Source: Roseimicrobium sp. ORNL1
Lineage (GTDB): Bacteria > Verrucomicrobiota > Verrucomicrobiia > Verrucomicrobiales > Verrucomicrobiaceae
DNA: 64,000 nt
NCBI RefSeq assembly: GCF_011044495.1
Contig: NZ_CP049143.1
Location: 6,014,001 to 6,078,000, forward strand
Direction: 5' to 3'
Part shown: positions 18,254 through 26,956 of the stretch, one piece after another
Numbering within the stretch: position 1 is the first letter of the stretch
Layout: each line of letters begins with the position of its first letter
Position numbers and translations under genes: made by a program
Notes under the pieces: generated by a model
Seen by the model: only the letters and a program-made list of their open reading frames with translations
The model's database searches: none
What the model was told of the DNA's origin: nothing

Positions 18254-19606
18254 ATGGCAAAAGTGGTAATCACCGATGACGAAGCGGCCATTCTTGATCT
18301 GATCACCAAGTTCTGCCGTGGTCAGGGTCATGAGGCCATTCCCTGCCAGACCGGGATCCAGGGGCTGGCAGCCATCCGTGAACACAAGCCGGAGCTCTTG
18401 ATCGTGGATTTGCGCATCGGCGAGACGGACGGCATGGAAATCATCAAGCAATCCCGCCACGAGTCGCCAAGTACCGCCATCATCATGATCACGGGTCATG
18501 GCAGTGTGGAGACCGCGGTGGAGGCCATGCGCTTGGGCGCATTCGACTACCTCACCAAGCCTTTCGAACTCCCGGACCTGAAGCGCACCATGGATCAAGC
18601 GCTGGGTGCAAAGGGCGTCACCGCACCGGTCGCCGCCTCTGCGTTGCCCCAAAGTTCGAAGATCATCGGAGGCAGTGCTGCCATCCAGCGCATCCTGGGC
18701 ATCATCCATCGCGTGGCTGACAATGACAGCCCTGTCCTTCTTGAAGGCGAATTCGGAGTCGGCAAGCAGCTCCTGGCCCGCGCCCTTCACGAAGCGAGCA
18801 GCCGCAATGGTGGACCATTCAAGGCGATTCAATGCAGCGCCCTTCCCACGGATCTGCTGGAGATGGAGCTCTTTGGTCATGGCAGCCCCCAGAACAGCAT
18901 CTTCACCCGCACACGCGGAGGCACCATTCACCTGGGTGAGATCGATCACCTGCCCATGCGCATCCAGGCGCAGTTGAATGCCTATCTCGATCATTCGCAA
19001 CCCGGGATGAACGGCGGAGCAGGCCTTCCCTGTAGACTCGTCACCTCCACCACGGCGCACCTGGAGGATGCGATCCGCGCAGGAAAATTCCGCGAGGATC
19101 TCTACTACAAAATCTCGGTGGTGCCGGTGCTCGTCCCCTCTCTTCGCGACCGCCGCGAGGACATCCCTCTTCTGGTGGAGCACTTCCTGCGTGAACACGC
19201 CCTGCGCGTGGGCGGCTCGATGAAGAAGATCGAGCACTACGCCCAGGAGTTCCTTGAACGCTATCCATGGCCGGGAAACATCAGCGAACTGCGGAACTCC
19301 GTGGAGCGCGCGATCGCCATGGCGGAAGGTTCCACCATCAAACCCGCTGATCTTCCCTCCAAGGTAACGCAGAAGACGGAAGCTACCTCCTCTGAGGCAA
19401 CCGCCGCTCCCGCCGAACCACGCACAAGACTGCCCATAGGCAGTACTCTGGATGATTACGTGCGCTCCCAGGAAAAGCTCTTCATCAACGAGACCCTCAA
19501 GTTCAACAACGGCTCCCGCGAGAAGACAGCAAGCATGCTGGGCATCAGCATCGCCACGCTCTATCGAAAGATGGAACTGAATGTCGAGCGCCGGACGACG
19601 ACCTGA
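18254..19606 (+). CDS. NtrC-type response regulator with degenerate AAA+ domain
   Basis: A 450-aa protein with three domains. The receiver (about 1-115) has the acidic pair DD at 8-9, phospho-acceptor Asp52 in LLIVDLRI, and Lys102 in YLTKPF. The AAA+ domain (about 136-370) keeps a Walker A-like GEFGVGKQ (165-172), the FREDLYYKISVVP region and WPGNISELRNSVERA. The segment from ELFGHG to GGTIHLGEI lacks the GAFTGA loop that contacts sigma-54, and the Walker B aspartate is glycine. The Fis-type helix-turn-helix (about 416-445) has GSREKTASMLGISIATLYRKM. It probably controls transcription without activating sigma-54; no sensor kinase is adjacent. Its targets are unknown, though the polysaccharide locus next door is a candidate. 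Confidence 0.9.
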   Translation: MAKVVITDDEAAILDLITKFCRGQGHEAIPCQTGIQGLAAIREHKPELLIVDLRIGETDGMEIIKQSRHESPSTAIIMITGHGSVETAVEAMRLGAFDYLTKPFELPDLKRTMDQALGAKGVTAPVAASALPQSSKIIGGSAAIQRILGIIHRVADNDSPVLLEGEFGVGKQLLARALHEASSRNGGPFKAIQCSALPTDLLEMELFGHGSPQNSIFTRTRGGTIHLGEIDHLPMRIQAQLNAYLDHSQPGMNGGAGLPCRLVTSTTAHLEDAIRAGKFREDLYYKISVVPVLVPSLRDRREDIPLLVEHFLREHALRVGGSMKKIEHYAQEFLERYPWPGNISELRNSVERAIAMAEGSTIKPADLPSKVTQKTEATSSEATAAPAEPRTRLPIGSTLDDYVRSQEKLFINETLKFNNGSREKTASMLGISIATLYRKMELNVERRTTT

Positions 19607-19724
19607 GCAACATCAGCGCAGCAGCTACCGTCATAGGTCGCTGTACAGGACCATCGCAAGTTCTGGAAACCCAGCGACCAGGAACCGGGAACGCCTTGTA
19701 CCCGCTCCACTTGGCACTCGCTCA

Positions 19725-21143
19725 CTAAAGCCCCAGCACTTCCTTCTGCCAGGGCATCAGGGCATCATCACCGTTGTTGCCACCGTTGAGGACCAGTTCC
19801 GTCAGCGTATCCCGTGAACCGAGCAGCGAGGGCTCAATGCCAAGCTTGCCAGCCTTTGCCTCACGCAGGGCACACAACTGCTCCACGCGGGCGCGTTCGT
19901 CATCCGTGCTACGCCGGTGATGGCGCCTCAAACGCTGGGGCCAGGTATCGGGATCACTCTGGCGCACCCGGTGCACGGCTGCCGTGAAGGTTTCCCGCCA
20001 CTTCGGACGCCACCGGGGAGGATGCGTGGTCTTGCCTTCCTCCTGAAACTCCAGGGCCATGTTGATAAGCTGCTGGTTGTTCAGCACCTTGAACGGCGGC
20101 ACATCCTTCTCACTCGCGGTGGTATCGCGCCACCACCACAGTTCCTTCAACATGGCGAGTCCCTTCGGCTTCAGGTTCCCCGAACCATTGATCCGCCACG
20201 CGTCCGTACGGTCCTTTTCTGTGCGCCCGAGCACGTCCTTCCGCAGTGCCTCACAACTCTGCTCGAACCAGGGACGTCTCTTTTCGCCATCCAGCTCGGA
20301 GAGAAGCCGGTCCACAAGGATGCCGAGATACCTCACGTCATCCACCGCATAAGCCTGCATCTTCTCAGGAAGCGGACGCTGGGACCAGTCGGCCTTCTGC
20401 GAGCTCTTGCACAGGGCGATCTCGCAGTAGTGCTGCACCAGTGCAGCGAGACCGAAGGCACGATGTCCTGTAAGGCGCGCAGCGATCTGCGTGTCATGCA
20501 CGCGAGTTGGCGTCCAGGCACACTGACGCTTCAGCAGTGTCAGATCATAGTCCGCACCGTGAAGCCAGAGTTCCGTGCGATCCAGCAGCGTGAACAGCAG
20601 AGATAGATTGCTGCACTTCAGCGGATCGATCAAAAAATACTCCCCGCCGGCGGCCAGCTGCAGGAGACACAACTTTTCCGAATAGTGATGCAACGAGTCC
20701 GCCTCGGTATCCAGAAACGCCCGGGTGTACTCTCCACGCTCCAACTTCGATGACAGTGCATCGACGATCGAAGCCAGGTCCTCGTCCGTATCAATCCACC
20801 GAAAACTGGCTGGCGGGTTGGGGGCGGAATCCATGGAGCTCGGGCTGGTAGCAGTACGATGAGCCGGGGACGAATGCTGCACTACTTTTCCCGAACCTTG
20901 CTTTTTCCCGGATGATTGCGGCGACTGTTGCCGGCCACCGCGTCGCGGACGATCACCATGGGATGCGGGCTTTTTTTCATGCTGAGCTGGGGAGGGCGCC
21001 TTGCCCTCATGAGAGCCAGAGCTGGCCCGTCCTGCCGATTTGGAAGCGGCAGGCTCATCTTTCCCCAGCAGACGCTTCAGCGTTTTGCCAGGGGCGCTTG
21101 CGAGGGCCGCCAGCGACCGCCTCAGCAACGATTGTTTCTTCAT
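19725..21143 (-). CDS. rnd: Ribonuclease D with basic N-terminal extension
   Basis: A 472-aa 3'-5' exoribonuclease of the DEDDy type. Exo I is FLDTEADSLHHY, Exo II is WLHGADYDLTLLKR and Exo III is YAVDDVRYLGIL. An HRDC-like helical domain follows (KGLAMLKELWWWRD onward). RNase D trims tRNA and other structured RNA 3' ends. About 110 residues before Exo I are rich in Lys, Arg, Ser, Gly and Pro, for example DRPRRGGRQQS, and could add non-specific RNA binding; E. coli RNase D is about 375 aa without this. Its ATG shares a base with the rho stop, so the two genes are coupled. Confidence 0.92.
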   Translation of the reverse strand: MKKQSLLRRSLAALASAPGKTLKRLLGKDEPAASKSAGRASSGSHEGKAPSPAQHEKKPASHGDRPRRGGRQQSPQSSGKKQGSGKVVQHSSPAHRTATSPSSMDSAPNPPASFRWIDTDEDLASIVDALSSKLERGEYTRAFLDTEADSLHHYSEKLCLLQLAAGGEYFLIDPLKCSNLSLLFTLLDRTELWLHGADYDLTLLKRQCAWTPTRVHDTQIAARLTGHRAFGLAALVQHYCEIALCKSSQKADWSQRPLPEKMQAYAVDDVRYLGILVDRLLSELDGEKRRPWFEQSCEALRKDVLGRTEKDRTDAWRINGSGNLKPKGLAMLKELWWWRDTTASEKDVPPFKVLNNQQLINMALEFQEEGKTTHPPRWRPKWRETFTAAVHRVRQSDPDTWPQRLRRHHRRSTDDERARVEQLCALREAKAGKLGIEPSLLGSRDTLTELVLNGGNNGDDALMPWQKEVLGL

Positions 21144-22615
21144 CAGCGCAGTCCCGAAAGCAGCAGCTCCGCGTTGCTCTTGCTGCGCTCGATGTTTTTG
21201 ATGAGATGTTCCAGCGCCTCAAATGCCGGCACGCTCGCAAGCTGCTTGCGGATGATAGCGATGCGCTTGAACTCATCCGGGTGGTACAGCAGGTCGTCGC
21301 GGCGCGTACCTGACTTCAGCACGTGGATGGAGGGGAAAATGCGGCGCTCGGAGATCTCGCGATCGAGGCTCACCTCCATGTTGCCGGTGCCTTTGAATTC
21401 CTCGAAAATCACCTCGTCCATGCGGCTCTCGGTTTCCGTCAGAGCTGTGGCCACGATCGTCAGTGAACCGCCCTCGTCCACCTTGCGCGCTGCACCGAAA
21501 AATTTCTTCGGCTTCATGAGCGCCTTGGCGTCGAGACCGCCCGACATCGTACGGCCCTTGCCGCCTAGCATGGCGTTGTAGCCACGAGCCAGGCGGGTGA
21601 TGCTGTCCAGCAGGATCACCACATCACGGCCCATCTCCACGAGCCGCTTCGCACGCTCCAGCACCAGCTCCGCGACCTGAGAATGCCGCTTGGGCGCCTC
21701 GTCAAAGGTGGAGCTGAAGATGTCGGCATCGACGCTCTCTTCAAAGTCCGTCACTTCCTCAGGACGCTCGTCCAGAAGCAGGATGATGAGGGAAATTTCG
21801 CTGTGGTTCGCCTTGATGGAGCGCGCAATGTCCTTGAGGAGCATCGTCTTGCCCGAGCGGGGCGAAGCCACAATCAAAGCACGCTGGCCTTTCCCAAGCG
21901 GGGCTACCAGGTCCACCACGCGGCTGCTCACGCTGGGATTCTTCGCCTGCTCCAGAATGATGCGCTCCGAGGGGAACGTGGCCGTCAATTTATCGAAATC
22001 CGCCGGTGTCTGCCACTCGTCAATGCTGCGCCCCTCAACCTCGGTGATGCGCTCGATCGCCAGGTATTTCTCCTTGCTGGTGGGCACCTTCAAGCTGCCC
22101 TTGAGGAGCTGACCCGGACGGAAGCCGAACTTCCTGATCACGAAGATCGGCACAAAAATGTCCTCCGGCAGAGGCATGAAACTGTGCTTGGGATAGCGCA
22201 GCAGACCATAGCTCTCCTGCTGCATTTCCAGGAAGCCTTCCACATGCACCTTGGTTCCATGTTGAAGCAACCAGGCGGTGAGCTCGGCAATCAACTGGTG
22301 CTTGGTCCGGCTTCCATTCACGCGCCATCCGACCGTGGCTGCAAGAGTCTGCAAGGCCCCGATGCTCATGGCCTGCATTTCATTCACGGATGCCTCTTCT
22401 GGGAAAGGTGCCTCAGCCTTCAATGCTCCCTTTTCAGCGGCCGCCTGGCCATGGGGACCAGCCGGCTTGGCACCATTAGGGGCGGGTTGTTCTGGAGAGG
22501 GGGCGGTCACTTCGGCATTGGGGGCCGTAACGACGGTTTCAGCCGCTGCTTCGGTAGGGGCCGCAGGGGTTGCGGGCACCTGCTCAGCGGAATCCGTGAT
22601 GTCTTCACTTACCAT
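21143..22615 (-). CDS. rho: Transcription termination factor Rho
   Basis: A 490-aa protein. An Ala/Pro/Glu-rich N-terminal segment (about 1-75) precedes the Rho N-terminal helical domain (MSIGALQTLAATVGW). Next is the cold-shock-like primary RNA-binding domain (GFLEMQQESYGLLRYP), then the ATPase. The P-loop is VASPRSGKTMLL, Walker B is VVILLDSITRLARGYN, and the GRTMSGGLDAKALMKPK secondary RNA-binding Q/R-loop region follows. It is the hexameric RNA translocase that ends untranslated transcription. The start overlaps the coaE 3' end by 11 bp, and the stop overlaps the RNase D start by one base. The P-loop has SPRSGKT where many Rho proteins have PPKAGKT, a conservative change. Confidence 0.97.
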   Translation of the reverse strand: MVSEDITDSAEQVPATPAAPTEAAAETVVTAPNAEVTAPSPEQPAPNGAKPAGPHGQAAAEKGALKAEAPFPEEASVNEMQAMSIGALQTLAATVGWRVNGSRTKHQLIAELTAWLLQHGTKVHVEGFLEMQQESYGLLRYPKHSFMPLPEDIFVPIFVIRKFGFRPGQLLKGSLKVPTSKEKYLAIERITEVEGRSIDEWQTPADFDKLTATFPSERIILEQAKNPSVSSRVVDLVAPLGKGQRALIVASPRSGKTMLLKDIARSIKANHSEISLIILLLDERPEEVTDFEESVDADIFSSTFDEAPKRHSQVAELVLERAKRLVEMGRDVVILLDSITRLARGYNAMLGGKGRTMSGGLDAKALMKPKKFFGAARKVDEGGSLTIVATALTETESRMDEVIFEEFKGTGNMEVSLDREISERRIFPSIHVLKSGTRRDDLLYHPDEFKRIAIIRKQLASVPAFEALEHLIKNIERSKSNAELLLSGLR

Positions 22616-23219
22616 TGTCGGTATCGAGTTGTTGCAGAAGTAGCTGGGCTTGAAGCTTTAAAAGTTCGGAGGAACCTTCGTTCCAAATCACTTTATTGGC
22701 TGCTTCCAGTTTTCGTGAAAGCGGCCACTGGGCAGCGCAGATACGCTCGGCAGTCGCCACGTCCAAGCCACGCTGGCCGGTCAGTCGTTCCATCTGTACC
22801 GTGGTGCCAACAGCAACCACGATCACCAGATCAGCCTGATAGTCATAGGCAGATTCGTAGAACAAGGGGACTTCCGCAATCAAAAGTTGAGCCTTTTTGA
22901 CCCCAGCCGCCTCACGCAGCTTTCCCAGCTCCTCACGTACCAGGGGATGAAGGATGCCCTCCAACGTCCGGCGTAGACCTCCACCTTCATCCCGGAAAAC
23001 CACCTCACGCAGCTTGGGCCTGTCAATCCCACCTTTGGCCCCCAGGACCTGGGAACCGAAGGTGGCTGCGATCTTCTCCGCCACGTCAGGCCGGTCCAGG
23101 AGCTCATGGACTGCCCCGTCACTGCTGAAGAGTTCCGCCCCGTCGGCGAGCTCGTGCAACAGCTTGGCAAAGGTGGATTTCCCCGATGCCGCCCCTCCTG
23201 TAACAATCCAAGTTTTCAT
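22605..23219 (-). CDS. coaE: Dephospho-CoA kinase
   Basis: A 204-aa protein with N-terminal P-loop TGGAASGKSTFAKLL, the FSSDGAVHELLDRPDV lid/substrate segment and HPLVREEL with VPLFYESAYDYQAD, all characteristic of CoaE. It catalyses the last step of coenzyme A synthesis, phosphorylating the 3'-OH of dephospho-CoA with ATP. Length matches the family (about 200 aa). It is the first gene of a coaE-rho-rnd unit and overlaps rho. The upstream gap contains a terminator for the preceding operon. Confidence 0.93.
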   Translation of the reverse strand: MKTWIVTGGAASGKSTFAKLLHELADGAELFSSDGAVHELLDRPDVAEKIAATFGSQVLGAKGGIDRPKLREVVFRDEGGGLRRTLEGILHPLVREELGKLREAAGVKKAQLLIAEVPLFYESAYDYQADLVIVVAVGTTVQMERLTGQRGLDVATAERICAAQWPLSRKLEAANKVIWNEGSSELLKLQAQLLLQQLDTDNGK

Positions 23220-23221
23220 CT

Positions 23222-23261
23222 CAAAAGCGAAGGGCGACCTAGTGGTAACCAGGCCGCCCTT
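23222..23261 (-). terminator. Probable intrinsic terminator of the pilus-like operon
   Basis: On the minus strand AAGGGCGGCCT (23261-23251) can pair with AGGTCGCCCTT (23240-23230) with one G-U pair, across a 10-nt loop. A short CGCTTTTG tract follows. It sits between the secretin stop and the coaE start, both on the minus strand, and would insulate coaE-rho-rnd from the pilus-like genes. The U-run is short, so readthrough is possible. Confidence 0.65.
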
Positions 23262-23289
23262 GCAAGTTAATGATAAAACATCTGCCCAA

Positions 23290-25800
23290 CTACGGATTCA
23301 TGGGAAGAGGCGGCGCCTGGGTCACAGGAGGCGGAGGAAGAAGCGGAGTCGCTGGGATTTCGGGTTCAACCTCAATGACAGGCTTGCGGATGCGCTCGCC
23401 GGAGGGGTCAATCAGGTTGGCCGTGACGAACACCATCAGATTGCGCTTGAAGTGATCTTCCGCCTTGGACTGGAAGAGACGACCCAGAATCGGGATGTCA
23501 CCCAGAATCGGCACCTTGTCTTCCACGTCCTGCACGTCTTCGCGGATGAGGCCGCCCATGGCCACCGTCTGGCCGTCCCAGACCGTCACGGCCGTGGTCA
23601 CCTTGCGGGTGGAGAAGACGGGCTGCTCGATACGGTTTTCCGTCAGCACGAGCGTCGTCGGGTTACCGAGGGCATCCGTGGAGGAGGTGTTGATCGGGCT
23701 GCCGTAGTTGATGAAGCCTTCGAACTCGGTCACCTCAGGAGCGAGGTTGAGGTCGATGGTGTAGCCGTCCGGACCAATCACGGGATCCACTTCCATGCGC
23801 ACACCAACGGGGCGCATTTCGAAGGCCGTGGGGGTCGTGGGCGTCACCGGGAAGGTGGAAGCACCACCACCACCACCGATCGTGCCGGTGGTAGCACCCA
23901 CCGTCTGGGGAATTTGGGGCGGATCGAACTCAGTCGGGTAGATGAATTCTCGGATGACTTCCACGGTGGCACGCTGGCCGGAACGGGTGGTCACGCTCGG
24001 GGCGCTCATGAGGTCCACACCCTTCTTCTGGCTCAAGGCGCGGATGACAACCTGGAACTGCGGGTCGGTGAACACGCCGGACACCGCGAAGACGCCGGGA
24101 GCCAGCGTAGAAGCGAGGTTCTGCGCATTGAGCAGGCCGTCGATGGAGTCGGGGGTGATGGCGATGGAACCACTGCGGTTACCGCGGGTCAGCGGGTTGA
24201 CACCCACTGGCAGCGAGCCAGCACCAGGGTACACGAAGGGGAAGTCTCCACCAGCCACAGGGCCGGAAGCAGAGTTACCAACGGTGCCGCCGGAACCAAA
24301 GACGCGGTTGCCCATGTTGAAGGGGCCAAGGAGCCAGTCGAAGCCCAGCTCATCGGTGTTCTTCTGGCTGACTTCCACGAACTTCGCGGTGATGTAAATC
24401 TGGCGCGGAGCGGTGTTGATCAACTGCTCCACATAGCTCTCGACCAGATCCAGGCTCGGCTGGGTGTTCCGGACGATAAGCTGGGAGGTAGCAGGGATGA
24501 AGGTCGCCGAGGCGCCATCGGGGAACGGAATGCCGTTGGCCTTCAGGATTTCCAGCGCTGTGGGCTTGGCTCCAATGCCGCTGGCCGGAGCCCCACCCGC
24601 GGGAGCGAAGGGATCTGCAGGTGCTGCGGGAGCAGCGCCACCGGCACCAGCTTCGGAGCTGCTGAGGAACGTCGGCGGCACCTTGAAGGTGCGCGTGTAC
24701 ATTTCGGTACCAACGTCAGAGATGGGCACCACCACGACGGCGTAGGGCTCCACCTTGTACTTCATGCCACCCAGCTCGGTGATGTAGCGCAGAGCTTCGG
24801 ACATCGGCACGTCCTTGAGGTCAAGGCTGATGGTGGCCGTAGAAGGCGCAGTGCCCGGCTTGATGATCAGGTTCACGCCCCTCTTGGCAGGGTCGCGCTC
24901 GATGGTGTCGTAGTCCTTGCTCTTGATGCGAAGGAATTCCACGGCTTCTTCCACACTGGCACCAGCGAACTGCACCGTCGGGAAGATGATTTTGGACATT
25001 TTGTCCACGTAGTAAGCACCGGGCGAGGTGGTCACGCCGTAAGCGAGGCCGGCATTCTGCCCAAGGTTCACCGGAACTGGATCCTCCCAGCCGCGGTTCA
25101 CCTCATTAAGCATCTTGGCGCGAGTGTGGTCGCGAGCGGTGTCAAAGTAGTCAGCGCGCTGCTGTTCGGTTGCTTCCATCCCGCGGCGGGCCGCCTTGTT
25201 GTAGGGGTCCTTGCGCAGCACGTCCTGGAAGGAACGGTTCGCAGCATCAAAGTTGCCAAGGTTGTAATAGCTCCAACCCATCTGCAGCCCCTTCTCCACA
25301 TCCTTCACGCGCTGGACGTGTCCAGGGGTAAGGGCGATCTCATAACGATCCGGATCATCCAGGCGCTTGAGAAGAACCTCCGCCTTTTCGCAATCGGGGT
25401 GGCGGGCCAGTGCGTCATTCAGGAGCGCACGAGCGTCATCAAAACGGCCATTTTCCGCACGTTCACCGGCAAGGCAGACCGCGGCTTCGCAATACTTGGC
25501 ATTTACCTCATCGCGAATCTGCTGCGTCATTGCAGCGATGGGGAGAAGTTCAATGGCGGTGCGATACTCATTGAGCGCGCCCTCGCAGTCCTTGTCCTTC
25601 ATGAGGAGGTCACCCTTGTCAATGGCAGCCCTGGCGTCTGCCACGCGCTGCATGCGGCGGGCCATTTCGCGCTCGGCAATGCCGGACACGTTTCCCGAAC
25701 CGCCGGGCCCCGCTACGGCCGCGGAATACGGCATGGCAACGGCGAGGCAAAATAGCGCGGTTTGCTTCATGGGCTTTGATCGTTTTTTACGAGTGATCAT
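23290..25800 (-). CDS. Type II/IV-type secretin with N-terminal TPR region (Amuc_1098-like)
   Basis: An 836-aa outer-membrane secretin. Signal peptide near residues 11-30 (KQTALFCLAVAMPYSAAVA); an ATG at residue 11 is an alternative start. Residues about 35-220 are TPR-like (KDCEGALNEYRTAIELLP, NFDAANRSFQDVLRKDP). Next is an STN/N0-type domain (ISLDLKDVPMSEALRYI), then N1/KH-like repeats (QIYITAKFVEVSQKNTDELG). The C-terminal secretin domain has VDLMSAPSVTTRSGQRATVE, GYTIDLNLAPEVTEFEG and WDGQTVAMGGLIRED. It should form the outer-membrane gate for a pilus or exported proteins. Gene order with its four upstream neighbours matches Akkermansia Amuc_1098-1102. TPR-secretin fusions replace a separate pilotin or PilF-like protein; that is inference. 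Confidence 0.9.
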   Translation of the reverse strand: MITRKKRSKPMKQTALFCLAVAMPYSAAVAGPGGSGNVSGIAEREMARRMQRVADARAAIDKGDLLMKDKDCEGALNEYRTAIELLPIAAMTQQIRDEVNAKYCEAAVCLAGERAENGRFDDARALLNDALARHPDCEKAEVLLKRLDDPDRYEIALTPGHVQRVKDVEKGLQMGWSYYNLGNFDAANRSFQDVLRKDPYNKAARRGMEATEQQRADYFDTARDHTRAKMLNEVNRGWEDPVPVNLGQNAGLAYGVTTSPGAYYVDKMSKIIFPTVQFAGASVEEAVEFLRIKSKDYDTIERDPAKRGVNLIIKPGTAPSTATISLDLKDVPMSEALRYITELGGMKYKVEPYAVVVVPISDVGTEMYTRTFKVPPTFLSSSEAGAGGAAPAAPADPFAPAGGAPASGIGAKPTALEILKANGIPFPDGASATFIPATSQLIVRNTQPSLDLVESYVEQLINTAPRQIYITAKFVEVSQKNTDELGFDWLLGPFNMGNRVFGSGGTVGNSASGPVAGGDFPFVYPGAGSLPVGVNPLTRGNRSGSIAITPDSIDGLLNAQNLASTLAPGVFAVSGVFTDPQFQVVIRALSQKKGVDLMSAPSVTTRSGQRATVEVIREFIYPTEFDPPQIPQTVGATTGTIGGGGGASTFPVTPTTPTAFEMRPVGVRMEVDPVIGPDGYTIDLNLAPEVTEFEGFINYGSPINTSSTDALGNPTTLVLTENRIEQPVFSTRKVTTAVTVWDGQTVAMGGLIREDVQDVEDKVPILGDIPILGRLFQSKAEDHFKRNLMVFVTANLIDPSGERIRKPVIEVEPEIPATPLLPPPPVTQAPPLPMNP

Positions 25801-25910
25801 GTGAGGGTTGGGAGAGATGGGAGGTCGAATTGTCAGAGCTTATTCAAGTCGAGGGCTCTTTGGCGAGACTAAATTTGAAAAAATGAATGATTGGCTCAGT
25901 TGGGGCGGGG

Positions 25911-26930
25911 TCAGCCTCTCTTGATGAGAATAGGCTTGGATTCGTCCACTTCGCCCGTGGCGCTGACGGGGGCCACGTGCACACTGTCTTCGTTTATCTT
26001 CAGCACCTTGTAGGTGGTGGCCTCAAATCCGGGGATACGGAATTGGTCCCCTTCTTTCACCGGCGGCAACGTCACCGCTGGCGTGCGCAGGCGGAACTCC
26101 ATTTTTGCCTCATACACTGCCAGATTCACCTCCTGTTTCATGACCAGCACAATCTCCTTGCCCGTCACCAGTTCCTTGACGGTCAACTCGGAAGAATCCA
26201 GCTCGCCAAGACGGGGGTCCGGCACGGTCTTCTTCTCGAATTTGGTCGCCAGGAAGCGCTCACCGGTGGAGCCACCGAAGCTGCGAGCCTTCGCATCCGG
26301 GTTGCCCGTGGAATCCTTGGCGTCTGGATCCACAAACCAGTTTTTCCGCTTGGCCTCGTTCGGCGTGGCCACCTGGAACGGCGGCGAGCTGGACCTCAGC
26401 GTGATCTTGTAGTCATTCGAGATGCGCTCAACCAGGAACAGCTTGTCCGTGATCGGCGGGAAGCTCTTCGGATCCCTCGGGTTCGTCGGAGGCTGGGCAC
26501 TGAATTCCTCCAAGTTGCTGAACCCATCATTATCCGGGTCCTGCTCACCCACGTTGGGGAGGAGGTACTGCAGCTCGTACTTCACGAGAAACTCGTTCGT
26601 CATCGGCTCGCGCAGCTTCGGCTCGGGCAGGGCCAAATCATAGATTTGGTCATTCCTGAGGACGAGGAGCACCGACTTGTTCAGAGGCACCTTCTTGTTG
26701 GCGCGCACAGGGGCGACCCAGTGCACCGGCGGGGTGACGATGTTCTTGATGGCAGCCTCCACCCTTTCCACCGGGGGCAGATCGCGTTCATTCTTCTTGG
26801 TGACCGTCTTGGTCTCCAAGGTGGTGGCAAAACCCAAGGCCTGGTAGATGAACCAGCCGCTGACAGCCAGTGCCACCACTGCCATCAGGCCCAGGATGAC
26901 GCGCTCGTAATTGCTTTGTTTCTTCTGCAT
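25911..26930 (-). CDS. Inner-membrane pilus-locus protein (Amuc_1099-like)
   Basis: A 339-aa protein with a short basic cytoplasmic N-terminus, one transmembrane helix (about 11-33, VILGLMAVVALAVSGWFIY) and a large periplasmic part. Residues 131-142 (DPDNDGFSNLEE) are a classic D-x-D-x-D-G calcium-binding loop of the EF-hand/thrombospondin-3 kind. The C-terminal part (about 280-339) looks like a beta-rich PilP-type domain: EGDQFRIPGFEATTYKVLKI. By position, between the secretin and the Amuc_1100-like gene, it corresponds to Amuc_1099. It probably links inner-membrane components to the secretin. That role is inference; I did not recognise a named family. Confidence 0.72.
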   Translation of the reverse strand: MQKKQSNYERVILGLMAVVALAVSGWFIYQALGFATTLETKTVTKKNERDLPPVERVEAAIKNIVTPPVHWVAPVRANKKVPLNKSVLLVLRNDQIYDLALPEPKLREPMTNEFLVKYELQYLLPNVGEQDPDNDGFSNLEEFSAQPPTNPRDPKSFPPITDKLFLVERISNDYKITLRSSSPPFQVATPNEAKRKNWFVDPDAKDSTGNPDAKARSFGGSTGERFLATKFEKKTVPDPRLGELDSSELTVKELVTGKEIVLVMKQEVNLAVYEAKMEFRLRTPAVTLPPVKEGDQFRIPGFEATTYKVLKINEDSVHVAPVSATGEVDESKPILIKRG

Positions 26931-26956
26931 GACGGAACAACAAAATGACTCGGGAC

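Noticed and set aside
22954-25755. Long open frame on the plus strand (about 930 codons) opposite the secretin
   Set aside because: Its translation is rich in His, Arg and Gly without any family motif, and it is antisense to a secretin with clear domains. G+C-rich third-position bias makes such frames.
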